NCBI GenBank assembly: GCA_020628645.1
Contig: JAHDES010000005.1
Span: 116,374-180,373 of the forward strand
Direction: 5' to 3'
DNA from: Saprospiraceae bacterium
GTDB lineage: Bacteria > Bacteroidota > Bacteroidia > Chitinophagales > Saprospiraceae
Length of the DNA: 64,000 nucleotides
In this document: positions 26,301 through 33,503 of the stretch, in pieces
How the letters are laid out: the number at the start of each line of letters is the position of its first letter
How positions within the stretch are numbered: position 1 is the stretch's first letter
Made by a program: the position numbers and the translations under genes
The notes under the pieces: generated by a model
What the model saw: the letters and a program-made list of their open reading frames with translations, nothing else
What the model was told of the DNA's origin: nothing
The model's database searches: none

Positions 26301-27800
26301 GAAGCTATGGTTCAAGTTAGTCCACCTGCACCGACGGCTTATATTTTAAGTAATGAAGACTGCGAAGCTCCAGTTGTAGGTATTGGATATAGTAGTACGG
26401 ATATTTGTATGCAACGTATTTTGCCAGCAGTACCAATACCTGAAGAACGCTGTGTAACCGATACATTAATGCGCACTTATACTTTTGATACAGGCGAAGT
26501 AGCGGTATCTACCAATCAATTTTTTACTTGTGCAGCACCAATTGAAGGGGAATTATTAGCCACTTGTACCAATAATGAGGAACCCGATGCGTCACTTAGT
26601 ATTAATGCAGGCACTTCTTTTTGTTTGTATGATAGTGTAACGACTACTATTCTTTTCGAAGGAACGCCACCATTTACGATTATTTATGATATTATAAAAC
26701 CTAATGATACCTCAACAGTTACCATAACTACAAACGATTTTAATTACTCCTTTTCACTAGAACTGTTAGAGGAAACAACGATAAAATTACTTGAACTGGA
26801 GGATGCTACTTGTATGATTAATCCTGTCGGAACTGCTGCTATTGCAACATTAAATCCTGTAGCAGAACCTCAGTATGGAACACCACAAATCATTTGTAAT
26901 GAAAATGATTTGACGTATACCGTGAAAATTTCATTAGATCAAGATTTTGAAAACTGTTTCTATTTTAATGAAGGGACAATTGAAGATGGTGTGTATACTA
27001 GCCCTGCTTTTCCAGTTGTTGATATGGATTATACTTTAGAAATCCTGCAAACTAATGATGATTTTATGGTGGATGTGATAACAGGTTCTTTTGATTGTTA
27101 TAATTATTCCACTATTTCTATAGATACATGTATTGGAGAAGGAGAACTACTTTTACTTCCTACAGGCGATTATAGCGTAGCAGGAAATTATCTTGATACG
27201 CTTTTTAATACGGGTTTAGATGTCCAGATTTATGATATTGATATACAAGTATTGTCTGTTCAATTCCCAGTTTTTAAGGATACGATTATAAGCATAGAAG
27301 AAGGACTCAATCGTTTTTCCATTTCAGGTAATAATACCTTTGCTGAAAATTGGACGACTTATATTTTGAATGAACCAGCTAATGGAACTATAGCTGTCAT
27401 TGATAATGGATTATTTGAATATCAGGCTAATGCCACCATTCCAGAAAATGATGAATTCACCTATGTTATTTGTGCGACTACTTGTATAAGCGTTTGTGAT
27501 ACCAATACCGTCCAATTACGCTATGAAAATGATGATTTTCCAGAAGTGATTTGTCTTTCTCCAAATGGTGATGGGATTGGAGATTTGCTCGTGTTTGAAA
27601 ATATAGATTTAAGTGGCAGTGATAATAACAACTTATTTATTGTAGATAAAAATGGCTATTTAGTTTATCATCAAAATAACTACAATAATGAATGGAATGG
27701 CGATGGATTAGAAGATGGAGTTTATCAATATACGATTCGCATTACAGTAAATAATAAAGATGAATTTTATAACGGCTATATCTTAATTGTCAATGACTAG
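23349..27800 (+). CDS. Giant leucine-rich-repeat surface protein with T9SS type B sorting domain
   Basis: 1483 aa. Signal peptide to about residue 21. Two blocks of plant-type LRRs (about 75-240 and 330-510, units such as 'LTGSIPSEIGQLLNLTELQL') each open with a cap containing 'W.GV.L...GCV' and close with a Cys-containing segment. Residues 560-1390 are a long Cys-containing beta-rich stalk. The C-terminal 85 residues ('CLSPNGDGIGDLLVFENID', 'WNGDGLEDGVYQYTI', 'YNGYILIVND') are the gliding-motility-associated type B signal, which sends cargo through T9SS. The next gene, overlapping by 8 nt, is a PorP/SprF protein, the usual partner of type B cargo. Probably an adhesin. Confidence 0.93.
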   Translation: MKKHLPLFLLFFISLPYFTKAQFNRTTDSLILVELYNATNEMTWTTDWDLNTTINTWHGVTLDQDGCVIQLALQDNNLSGSLPASIGQLQALQELYLFDNNLTGSIPSEIGQLLNLTELQLDGNLQLSGTLPNELGLLSNLDLLSIANTQIAGSIPEELAAISGLRFLYLNNNALTGEIPTALGDLTDLLKLRLQNNGLSGPIPASFGTLSNLLELSLQNNNLEGCYPDALLNLCGIEYDFSNNPLLPWQGDFINFCEGSPQIGASCEDGSTMGIIQMDCSCINAANCRFQDSLVLDLFYQQTNGATTWENKWDLSTPMDNWYGVILNAEGCVVEINLDNNNLTGSLPNELSQLEELERLSVANNSLGGELHNEYSAWTNLHYFNCANNQITDEIPTGFGTIQSLDTLILAQNNFFNGVPAELGNGSLINLRTLDLSNNPLGGTIPAELGDLPGLYELNLNNCGLTGTIPSNFDFLGQLVRFSLANNQLEGSLPEFIAQFYFPQLIELNDNNFEGCFPEDWQIFCSDNVTVNTFNNPLLSWEGNFDNFCAGMDQIGAVCDDGNPETVSETIQTNCLCSENSCFNDAGTIQSMTVIGQSNDVAYLCLGDSMWVQHNGDYSLESDANPATLGGIVYPFYNCPPTIEVGYDLILDDPCLNQTDPVTIDGVSTPLSNLWQAYEEANGNIFFYNNGEVQEGFNNGEPIQQWFAPMTVDEFDGLPGTEFDENNNLSPCAAVNVDEAFSIVFLNEINAFIFALEDCSITFRVSGGLPEYDGSTYTSIELCNETTGNTIVLSEAYGHNDFVEVEIVEEGAYTIQVADGKSCTGIKTFNANSCSYCLDVQSNVILTEVPSPEINPAIVCDGDEINLNLGLTNTAIRDTLFVPNMLGASEGQCYIPVVAVFRENDDTPGLDPLNDEELISYTRNNFNNNLSLPVDYPITPTCTSGLQAVSYYVVGGMQVYDCTNTNGYNLTTYYGTDYSTCQPNEAMVQVSPPAPTAYILSNEDCEAPVVGIGYSSTDICMQRILPAVPIPEERCVTDTLMRTYTFDTGEVAVSTNQFFTCAAPIEGELLATCTNNEEPDASLSINAGTSFCLYDSVTTTILFEGTPPFTIIYDIIKPNDTSTVTITTNDFNYSFSLELLEETTIKLLELEDATCMINPVGTAAIATLNPVAEPQYGTPQIICNENDLTYTVKISLDQDFENCFYFNEGTIEDGVYTSPAFPVVDMDYTLEILQTNDDFMVDVITGSFDCYNYSTISIDTCIGEGELLLLPTGDYSVAGNYLDTLFNTGLDVQIYDIDIQVLSVQFPVFKDTIISIEEGLNRFSISGNNTFAENWTTYILNEPANGTIAVIDNGLFEYQANATIPENDEFTYVICATTCISVCDTNTVQLRYENDDFPEVICLSPNGDGIGDLLVFENIDLSGSDNNNLFIVDKNGYLVYHQNNYNNEWNGDGLEDGVYQYTIRITVNNKDEFYNGYILIVND

Positions 27801-28788
27801 AATACTATTTATTATACTTATTACTTTGGCTTTTAATCATGATTTGAAAGCACAACAATTTGCCAATATCATGTCTGCCTATGGTATCGTCAATAATAAT
27901 AATCCAGCACGATTGAGTTTAATTAATGTGATTAATCGTGACAAAAAGCTAACAATTGATGGTTATTTTAAAGTCCCCTTCGGTACGAATAATCAATTTA
28001 AAGCTCCCTTAATTGGTGGAGGAAATATTCAGTTTTGTTTAAGAGAAGAAGCCTTATTTTCAGTTGGCGGATCATATGAACAATTTGGACCACTTAGAAA
28101 TGGAAACATTTATGTGAATTATGCTTATGTGCTTCATGAAGAAAGAGAGACTTTCGTTAGTTTGGGAATTGGAGGTGTTTATCTAAATCAAAGTTTGGAT
28201 ATAGATTATTTGAGAAATATAGAAGACCCAAGTGCATTTGATAATAAATTTGTAGAAGGATTGGCGAATGGAGGTGGAGCAAAATTAGGAGGATATTTTT
28301 ATCATAAATTTCATGATAGTAAGTTGAAATTATTTGGAGGATTATCCGGAACTTACTTTTTTAATAGTGAAACAACAGCCAATGACATTGCTTTAAAAAA
28401 ACGAGCAGAGGTGAAAGTTGAAATGGGGCTTTTAGTTCAAAATAGCATAAAAAATAGTGCTGAAATAAATTGGGGCTTACTTACGGAAATGCAACTCAAT
28501 AGTGTTTTTCAAACTTACGAGCTTAAATTTCAGCGTTACTTTGACTTCATGTCTGATCGTGCACGAAGTTTTGTGACGCTTGGTTTTGTGTACAATAATT
28601 ACAATTCATTTGAAACTAGACAAATTTTATTGAGCATTGATTCTCCTATTTTTTTTAAAGGTTATAATGACACAAATGACCTTAGCTTAGGGATTAGTTG
28701 CCGATTCAATTTTATTTCTGAATTTAAAGAATATCGTTCGATTTGGGGGGTACCCTTTGAATTTAGAGTAACGAAGCTATTTTTCTAA
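27793..28788 (+). CDS. PorP/SprF family T9SS outer-membrane protein
   Basis: 331 aa from the ATG at 27793, which overlaps the end of the LRR gene by 8 nt (a TTG 6 nt earlier is less likely). Signal peptide ending 'LKAQ', then 'QFANIMSAYGIVNNNNPAR', the PorP/SprF N-terminal signature in variant form, and a beta-barrel of about 14 strands ending in an aromatic ('VTKLFF'). SprF-type proteins bind type B cargo to help secrete or anchor it. The direct translational coupling argues that it is dedicated to the LRR protein. Confidence 0.85.
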   Translation: MTRILFIILITLAFNHDLKAQQFANIMSAYGIVNNNNPARLSLINVINRDKKLTIDGYFKVPFGTNNQFKAPLIGGGNIQFCLREEALFSVGGSYEQFGPLRNGNIYVNYAYVLHEERETFVSLGIGGVYLNQSLDIDYLRNIEDPSAFDNKFVEGLANGGGAKLGGYFYHKFHDSKLKLFGGLSGTYFFNSETTANDIALKKRAEVKVEMGLLVQNSIKNSAEINWGLLTEMQLNSVFQTYELKFQRYFDFMSDRARSFVTLGFVYNNYNSFETRQILLSIDSPIFFKGYNDTNDLSLGISCRFNFISEFKEYRSIWGVPFEFRVTKLFF

Positions 28789-30464
28789 TAAAATTCATCC
28801 ATTGTACCATCATCATAACCAATAAGTAAATGATTATCTTCTGAGAGGTGTATAGAGACTGGAGTTTTTGCCCTGATTTTTTCGGCTTTTAAAGCAAAGC
28901 CACTATCTCTCCAATAAGGAAGATTTGAATATTTTTCGAATAATCTAACGGTTGAATCAGAATATAAAATAGCAATATACCTTAAGTTGGAACTAGTCAC
29001 TATATCAAGTATTTTGTCATCGCTCTTGAAAGAATTGACATTGCTAATTCTTTCGCATGTAATGTGTTTAGTATTTGCATGTATTTCAACCTTCCCTTTT
29101 TCATCAATCCCCACTAAGTAATTATCAATATAACCTAACCAAATATATTGATCTTGATTATCACTTGTTTTACTATTATAGTTTTCCTCATAATTTTCCC
29201 AGGCTATATTTTTTTTATCATATTTGATTAGAATAGTATCTTTGACAATGAATATCGCCTCACTTTCTTGATGCCATAAAAAGCCTTTAATATCAAGGCG
29301 TAAATCAAATCTATCTAATTGTTCACCTGTATTATTTGCCCGTATAATACTGTTTTCATATGTTAAGTAATAATGTTGTAATGATGCTGAATAAGCAATT
29401 CGTTTAATATAGGGGTCAAATTGTATTTCTTTACCAATTATATTACCATCTTCCTGAATTACTGCTGCCTTACCAAAAGTTTTATTTAGGATTAAATAAT
29501 TATTATTATAAATTTGTATAAACTCATCCACAATGAAAGGGAGTTTTTTATTTACAATAGACTTTTTATTGTTTTCAATCGCATACATTTTTTTTCTATT
29601 TGAAAAAATAAATTCCTTCTCATTAAATGTTTTAATAGCAGTAATTTGTTCTTTATTACTTGCAATTTGTTTAGTAGTTAGGTCTTCAAATTTTATAGAA
29701 TTTGATAGAGGCAGACACCCACAAAAATCTTCTATTCCGCTTTCTTTAGGACAAAAATCTTCTCTATCAATAATACCATCTTTATCTTGATCCAAACATC
29801 CATTGACTAAATTGTGCTTATCTGGGTCATAGCCTTTTGTATTGGGACAGTTGTCTTCTTGATCGGGAATACCGTCTTGGTCGGTGTCTTTAATTGTGAA
29901 TGGAACAATTTTGTTTTTGCTAACGAAATTTAGCTTCAATTGATCGATTAACATTTCTTTTTTTATAACAGGAAATATTTCTTTTCTTAAAAAAAACCTC
30001 CATTCATTTTTACCTATATCATTACGTCCTATAATTCTCTTCGGAAAATAATAGAAAATTTTTGAGTCGATATGATATAAATTTATCTCTAATTTATACT
30101 CAGTATCGTCATGAATAATATCAATATGTATAACCGTATTAACAGTGTCTGTCAAATTATTTTTTATTAATGTCTCATCAATTTTTGAATTATTTATTTC
30201 ATTAGCTTGCTTAAATAAATAGTTGTTAAAGTCATGTTCATCAGGACTAATATACTTGCATTTCTTAGTTTGGTCTTTTTGTAAACTCATTTTTAATGAG
30301 TCTTTTATTAAATCATTAGTCCAATAAGCTATTTTAGCTTTGGGTAGTTTTCCTCCAGATTCAGTAACTAGTAGATTTAATTTATAGAAATAGGTGGAAT
30401 CTACAATTTGACCATTACTTGAAAAATAATTCAGTAACAATAGAAAAAAAATAAAACAACGCAT
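28785..30464 (-). CDS. Secreted protein with TSP type-3 repeats and a beta-propeller-like domain
   Basis: 559 aa. Signal peptide to about residue 19 ('YFSSNGQ'). Residues 30-190 are an N-terminal alpha/beta domain with no recognised family. Residues 195-245 are calcium-binding thrombospondin type-3 repeats ('DTDQDGIPDQEDNCPNTKGY', 'DQDKDGIIDREDFCP'). Residues 260-559 form WD40/PQQ-like blades with repeated 'YLVGID..GKVEIH', 'LRYIAILYSDSTVRLFE' and the final 'HLLIGYDDGTMDEFY'. Its ATG directly follows the TAG of the upstream EAD-like gene, so expression is coupled. It likely forms the external part of a complex with that membrane protein (inference). Confidence 0.75.
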   Translation of the reverse strand: MRCFIFFLLLLNYFSSNGQIVDSTYFYKLNLLVTESGGKLPKAKIAYWTNDLIKDSLKMSLQKDQTKKCKYISPDEHDFNNYLFKQANEINNSKIDETLIKNNLTDTVNTVIHIDIIHDDTEYKLEINLYHIDSKIFYYFPKRIIGRNDIGKNEWRFFLRKEIFPVIKKEMLIDQLKLNFVSKNKIVPFTIKDTDQDGIPDQEDNCPNTKGYDPDKHNLVNGCLDQDKDGIIDREDFCPKESGIEDFCGCLPLSNSIKFEDLTTKQIASNKEQITAIKTFNEKEFIFSNRKKMYAIENNKKSIVNKKLPFIVDEFIQIYNNNYLILNKTFGKAAVIQEDGNIIGKEIQFDPYIKRIAYSASLQHYYLTYENSIIRANNTGEQLDRFDLRLDIKGFLWHQESEAIFIVKDTILIKYDKKNIAWENYEENYNSKTSDNQDQYIWLGYIDNYLVGIDEKGKVEIHANTKHITCERISNVNSFKSDDKILDIVTSSNLRYIAILYSDSTVRLFEKYSNLPYWRDSGFALKAEKIRAKTPVSIHLSEDNHLLIGYDDGTMDEFY

Positions 30465-31265
30465 CTAATCTAATTTTTTCATTAAGATATCTCCGTTTAA
30501 TAAATAGGTAGTTGAATCTTGTGTGATTTCTTTTGAGGAAGAATGAAGTTTCTTGCCTTCTTTCCAAATCACTACTTTATTTTCACCTTTTTGAGCAATA
30601 TTTTGGAAAACATATTTTTTACCTAATTTAGTAGAGTGTTTTTTATCATTTAAGAGAATAGAATCTACCGCAGTGGCTTGTATTATTATTTCGGATAGTA
30701 ACTCTTTTTTTATCTGATTTTCTGGTTCAATTACTGTAGGTTCATTAGATACATTTTTAATAATTGGAGACTTTTTGGGTTCTTTTTTCTCACGGTCTAT
30801 AACAGATTCAGTGGGATTATTTTTTGATAATGAATCATTATTTGATATGTTGGAGGGAGGAACTATGGTAGCTTGTGGTTTAATAGTCTCATAAATTTTT
30901 AAACTCCCAGCGAGCAGTCCGATAATTACACCAAGATAGGTAATATAACGCCAAAGACTTTTTCTTTTAGAGTGAGTAGTAGATGTTTGAAACGGAGTAG
31001 ATATTTGTTTTGTATTTTGCTCCTCTGGTAATTCATCAATTAGTTCTAATAAATCAGCTCTAATTTTGTTTTCTTTCACTTCGATTATCTTTGCGTCTTG
31101 ATCGCCTTTCAATTTTTCAGTTTTTAAGGCATTGATTCTACTACTAATCGAACGAAGGATGTTCTGTCGATCTTGATCTTGAGCAAATAGGTTTTCTAAT
31201 TCTTCAGCCACTATTAAGAATTGATTCTTCTTAATCTTTTCGCGCAATAAATCTTTTGTATTCAT
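30465..31265 (-). CDS. EAD11-like effector-associated domain protein with one membrane helix
   Basis: 266 aa. Residues 1-80 are an all-alpha domain, 'DLLREKIKKNQFLIVAEELE' through 'KENKIRADLLELIDELPEE', which matches the effector-associated domain 11 pattern (death-like adaptor modules of bacterial conflict systems). A Ser/Thr/Lys linker precedes a single helix at about 107-127. After an Asn/Pro/Ser linker, residues 190-266 are a small beta domain ('SILLNDKKHSTKLGKKYVFQ', 'GENKVVIWKEG'), perhaps PEGA-like, outside the membrane. The TAG stop abuts the ATG of the propeller gene. The EAD assignment is by pattern only. Confidence 0.65.
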   Translation of the reverse strand: MNTKDLLREKIKKNQFLIVAEELENLFAQDQDRQNILRSISSRINALKTEKLKGDQDAKIIEVKENKIRADLLELIDELPEEQNTKQISTPFQTSTTHSKRKSLWRYITYLGVIIGLLAGSLKIYETIKPQATIVPPSNISNNDSLSKNNPTESVIDREKKEPKKSPIIKNVSNEPTVIEPENQIKKELLSEIIIQATAVDSILLNDKKHSTKLGKKYVFQNIAQKGENKVVIWKEGKKLHSSSKEITQDSTTYLLNGDILMKKLD

Positions 31266-31416
31266 ACTAATAATTACAAATGGGGGTTGATATTATATAA
31301 CAACACAATTTAATAAAAACACCTTGTTTCAAGGACTAGTTTTTAGATAATTTTAACAAATTTTGTTTTCCTGACAATTCAAGGAACAAAACCACCACTT
31401 CCTCTTGTTCATTCCT

Positions 31417-31424
31417 TATCTTTG
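31417..31424 (+). promoter_or_regulatory. Candidate -7 element for lysA
   Basis: TATCTTTG matches TAnnTTTG, 71 nt before the lysA ATG. Upstream box not identified. Confidence 0.45.
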
Positions 31425-31494
31425 CGTCCAATTTTTAAAACGTGAATAGAAAAAGTCCTAACCAAGCTTTTGTTATACGTTTAATTTCAAAAAA

Positions 31495-32751
31495 ATGGAA
31501 ATCCAAAACAACCGTTACCTATTAAGTGGGGGAGTAGCCCCACTCGAATTATGCGAACAGTACGACTGTCCACTTTATGTGTATGATAGTGCGATTATTG
31601 AGCGTCAAATTAAACGCATGAAGGATGCGTTTACTGTGAAAAAATTGAAGATTAATTATGCTTGTAAAGCCTTGACGAATATCAACATTCTTCGTTTGAT
31701 GAATCAACTAGGAACGGGTTTAGATACCGTTTCGATTCAAGAATTGAAACTAGGGATTAAGGCAGGATTTCGACCCGAAGATATCATTTATACGCCGAAT
31801 TGTGTTTCCTTAGAAGAGATAGAAAAAGCCATGAAATATGGTGTAAAGATCAATATAGATAACATCTTTATTTTAGAACAATTTGGTCAAAAATACCCCA
31901 ATCATCCTGTTTGTGTACGAATTAATCCACATATCATGGCAGGTGGTAATACCAAAATTTCCGTAGGACACATTGATTCTAAATTTGGAATTTCCTTTCA
32001 TCAATTGCCGCATGTGAAACGTGTTATTGAAACTACAGGTTTACAAGTTTCTGGCTTACACATGCATACAGGATCTGATATCTTAGATGCGGATGTATTT
32101 TTGAGTGGGGCAGAGATTTTATTCAATATAGCCAGAGAATTACCTGATCTAGAATACATTGATTTTGGTAGTGGTTTTAAAGTGCCTTATAAGCCCAATG
32201 ATATTTCTACCGATATTGAAGATTTGGGCGAGAAGATTTCAACTCGTTTTAATGAATTTTGTACGGAATATGGACGTGATTTGACGCTGATGTTTGAACC
32301 TGGAAAATTTTTGGTGAGTGAAGCAGGTTATTTCTTTGTCAAAGTAAACGTAGTCAAACAAACGATTTCTACCGTTTTTGCAGGCGTAGATTCTGGTTTA
32401 AATCATTTAATTCGCCCCATGTTTTACGATTCTTATCATCAAATAGAAAATATTTCTAAGACAGAAGGTAAAACTCGAATTTATACAGTAGTGGGTTACA
32501 TTTGTGAAACGGATACTTTTGGAATTAATCGTAAATTGACCGAAGTACAAGAAGGTGATATTTTAGCCTTTTATAATGCAGGCGCCTATTGTTTTACGAT
32601 GGCTTCAAATTACAACTCTCGTTTTCGACCGGCAGAAGTCTTAGTTCATGAAGGAAAGGCCTATTTAATTCGTCAGCGAGAAACAATGGAGGATATTCTC
32701 CGCAATCAAGTTGATTTACCCATTTTTGAACCTCAAAATGTAGAAGGATGA
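31495..32751 (+). CDS. lysA: Diaminopimelate decarboxylase
   Basis: 418 aa, converts meso-diaminopimelate to lysine with PLP. The PLP lysine is K58 in 'NYACKALTN', with 'HTGSDI' near residue 183, 'DFGSGFKVPY' near 222, 'EPGKFLVSEAG' near 267 and the closing 'AGAYCFTMASNYNSR' that holds the second active-site part. Length and motifs are standard. A histidine phosphatase gene starts inside its stop codon (ATGA). Confidence 0.93.
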   Translation: MEIQNNRYLLSGGVAPLELCEQYDCPLYVYDSAIIERQIKRMKDAFTVKKLKINYACKALTNINILRLMNQLGTGLDTVSIQELKLGIKAGFRPEDIIYTPNCVSLEEIEKAMKYGVKINIDNIFILEQFGQKYPNHPVCVRINPHIMAGGNTKISVGHIDSKFGISFHQLPHVKRVIETTGLQVSGLHMHTGSDILDADVFLSGAEILFNIARELPDLEYIDFGSGFKVPYKPNDISTDIEDLGEKISTRFNEFCTEYGRDLTLMFEPGKFLVSEAGYFFVKVNVVKQTISTVFAGVDSGLNHLIRPMFYDSYHQIENISKTEGKTRIYTVVGYICETDTFGINRKLTEVQEGDILAFYNAGAYCFTMASNYNSRFRPAEVLVHEGKAYLIRQRETMEDILRNQVDLPIFEPQNVEG

Positions 32752-33431
32752 AGATTTTAAAGCCTATATCTCTATTTATTATTTTAATTGGAATCACTAT
32801 AATATATTCTTGTAAGGAAAATAGTAGTTCTGTTGCTAAAGGAGAGAAAGAACAAGCTGAATTAATAAAAAAACTCAAAAATCGCCCTGATCAAATGGGG
32901 TCTCCCTCAAAATCGAATAAATTAGTAAAAGAAATCTATGAAAACACCGTAAAGTTTACAGATGGTACGCAAATGATGCTTCCATTTTTAAAAAAGAAAG
33001 GAACTAATGTTTTTTTCTTAGTACGTCATGCCGAGAAAATGCCTAATCAAGATAATCCAGATTTAACGAATGCTGGAAAAGAACGAGCTACCAACTTGTC
33101 TTTATTATTAAGAAATGCTGATCTTGATAATATCTATTCAACAGATACTAAGCGTACCTTACAAACCGCTTTGCCCACTTTGCAAGCTTATGGAATCAAA
33201 AAAGATAGCTATGAAGCGAATCAGTTAAAACAATTTGCACAAGATTTAATGAAAGGCTCTAAAGGCAAACGGGCTCTCATCGTTGGTCACTCTAATACCA
33301 CCCCCAATCTCGTGAACCATTTCAAAGGAAAACAAGTATATAAAAACATAGATGAAAAAGATTACGGAAAACTCTACATCGTAGCAGCAGAAGCCGTAGG
33401 GAAAGCTGAAGTTTTAGAATTTAATTATTAA
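32748..33431 (+). CDS. Histidine phosphatase superfamily lipoprotein
   Basis: 227 aa. Lipoprotein signal ending 'IIYSC' (C22), then a linker and the phosphatase domain from about residue 80. The catalytic 'LVRHAEKM' (R-H-x-E variant of RHG) is followed by 'DLTNAGKERATNLSLLL', 'IYSTDTKRTLQTALP' and the second histidine in 'ALIVGHSNTTPNLV'. It resembles SixA/PGAM-like phosphatases; the target is unknown. Overlap of 4 nt with lysA indicates co-translation, though a shared pathway is not evident. Terminates at a 15-bp inverted repeat. Confidence 0.88.
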   Translation: MKILKPISLFIILIGITIIYSCKENSSSVAKGEKEQAELIKKLKNRPDQMGSPSKSNKLVKEIYENTVKFTDGTQMMLPFLKKKGTNVFFLVRHAEKMPNQDNPDLTNAGKERATNLSLLLRNADLDNIYSTDTKRTLQTALPTLQAYGIKKDSYEANQLKQFAQDLMKGSKGKRALIVGHSNTTPNLVNHFKGKQVYKNIDEKDYGKLYIVAAEAVGKAEVLEFNY

Positions 33432-33447
33432 GAATTGATTATTTAAT

Positions 33448-33488
33448 ATTGTCTATTGATTAATAAATCAAAATAATCAATAGACAAT
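33448..33488 (+). terminator. Inverted repeat between the phosphatase gene and valS
   Basis: ATTGTCTATTGATTA (33448-33462) and TAATCAATAGACAAT (33474-33488) form a perfect 15-bp stem with an 11-nt loop, 16 nt after the stop and 15 nt before valS. There is no T-run, so it could be a terminator or a valS leader structure. Confidence 0.55.
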
Positions 33489-33503
33489 AGAAAATCCGAA
33501 AAG

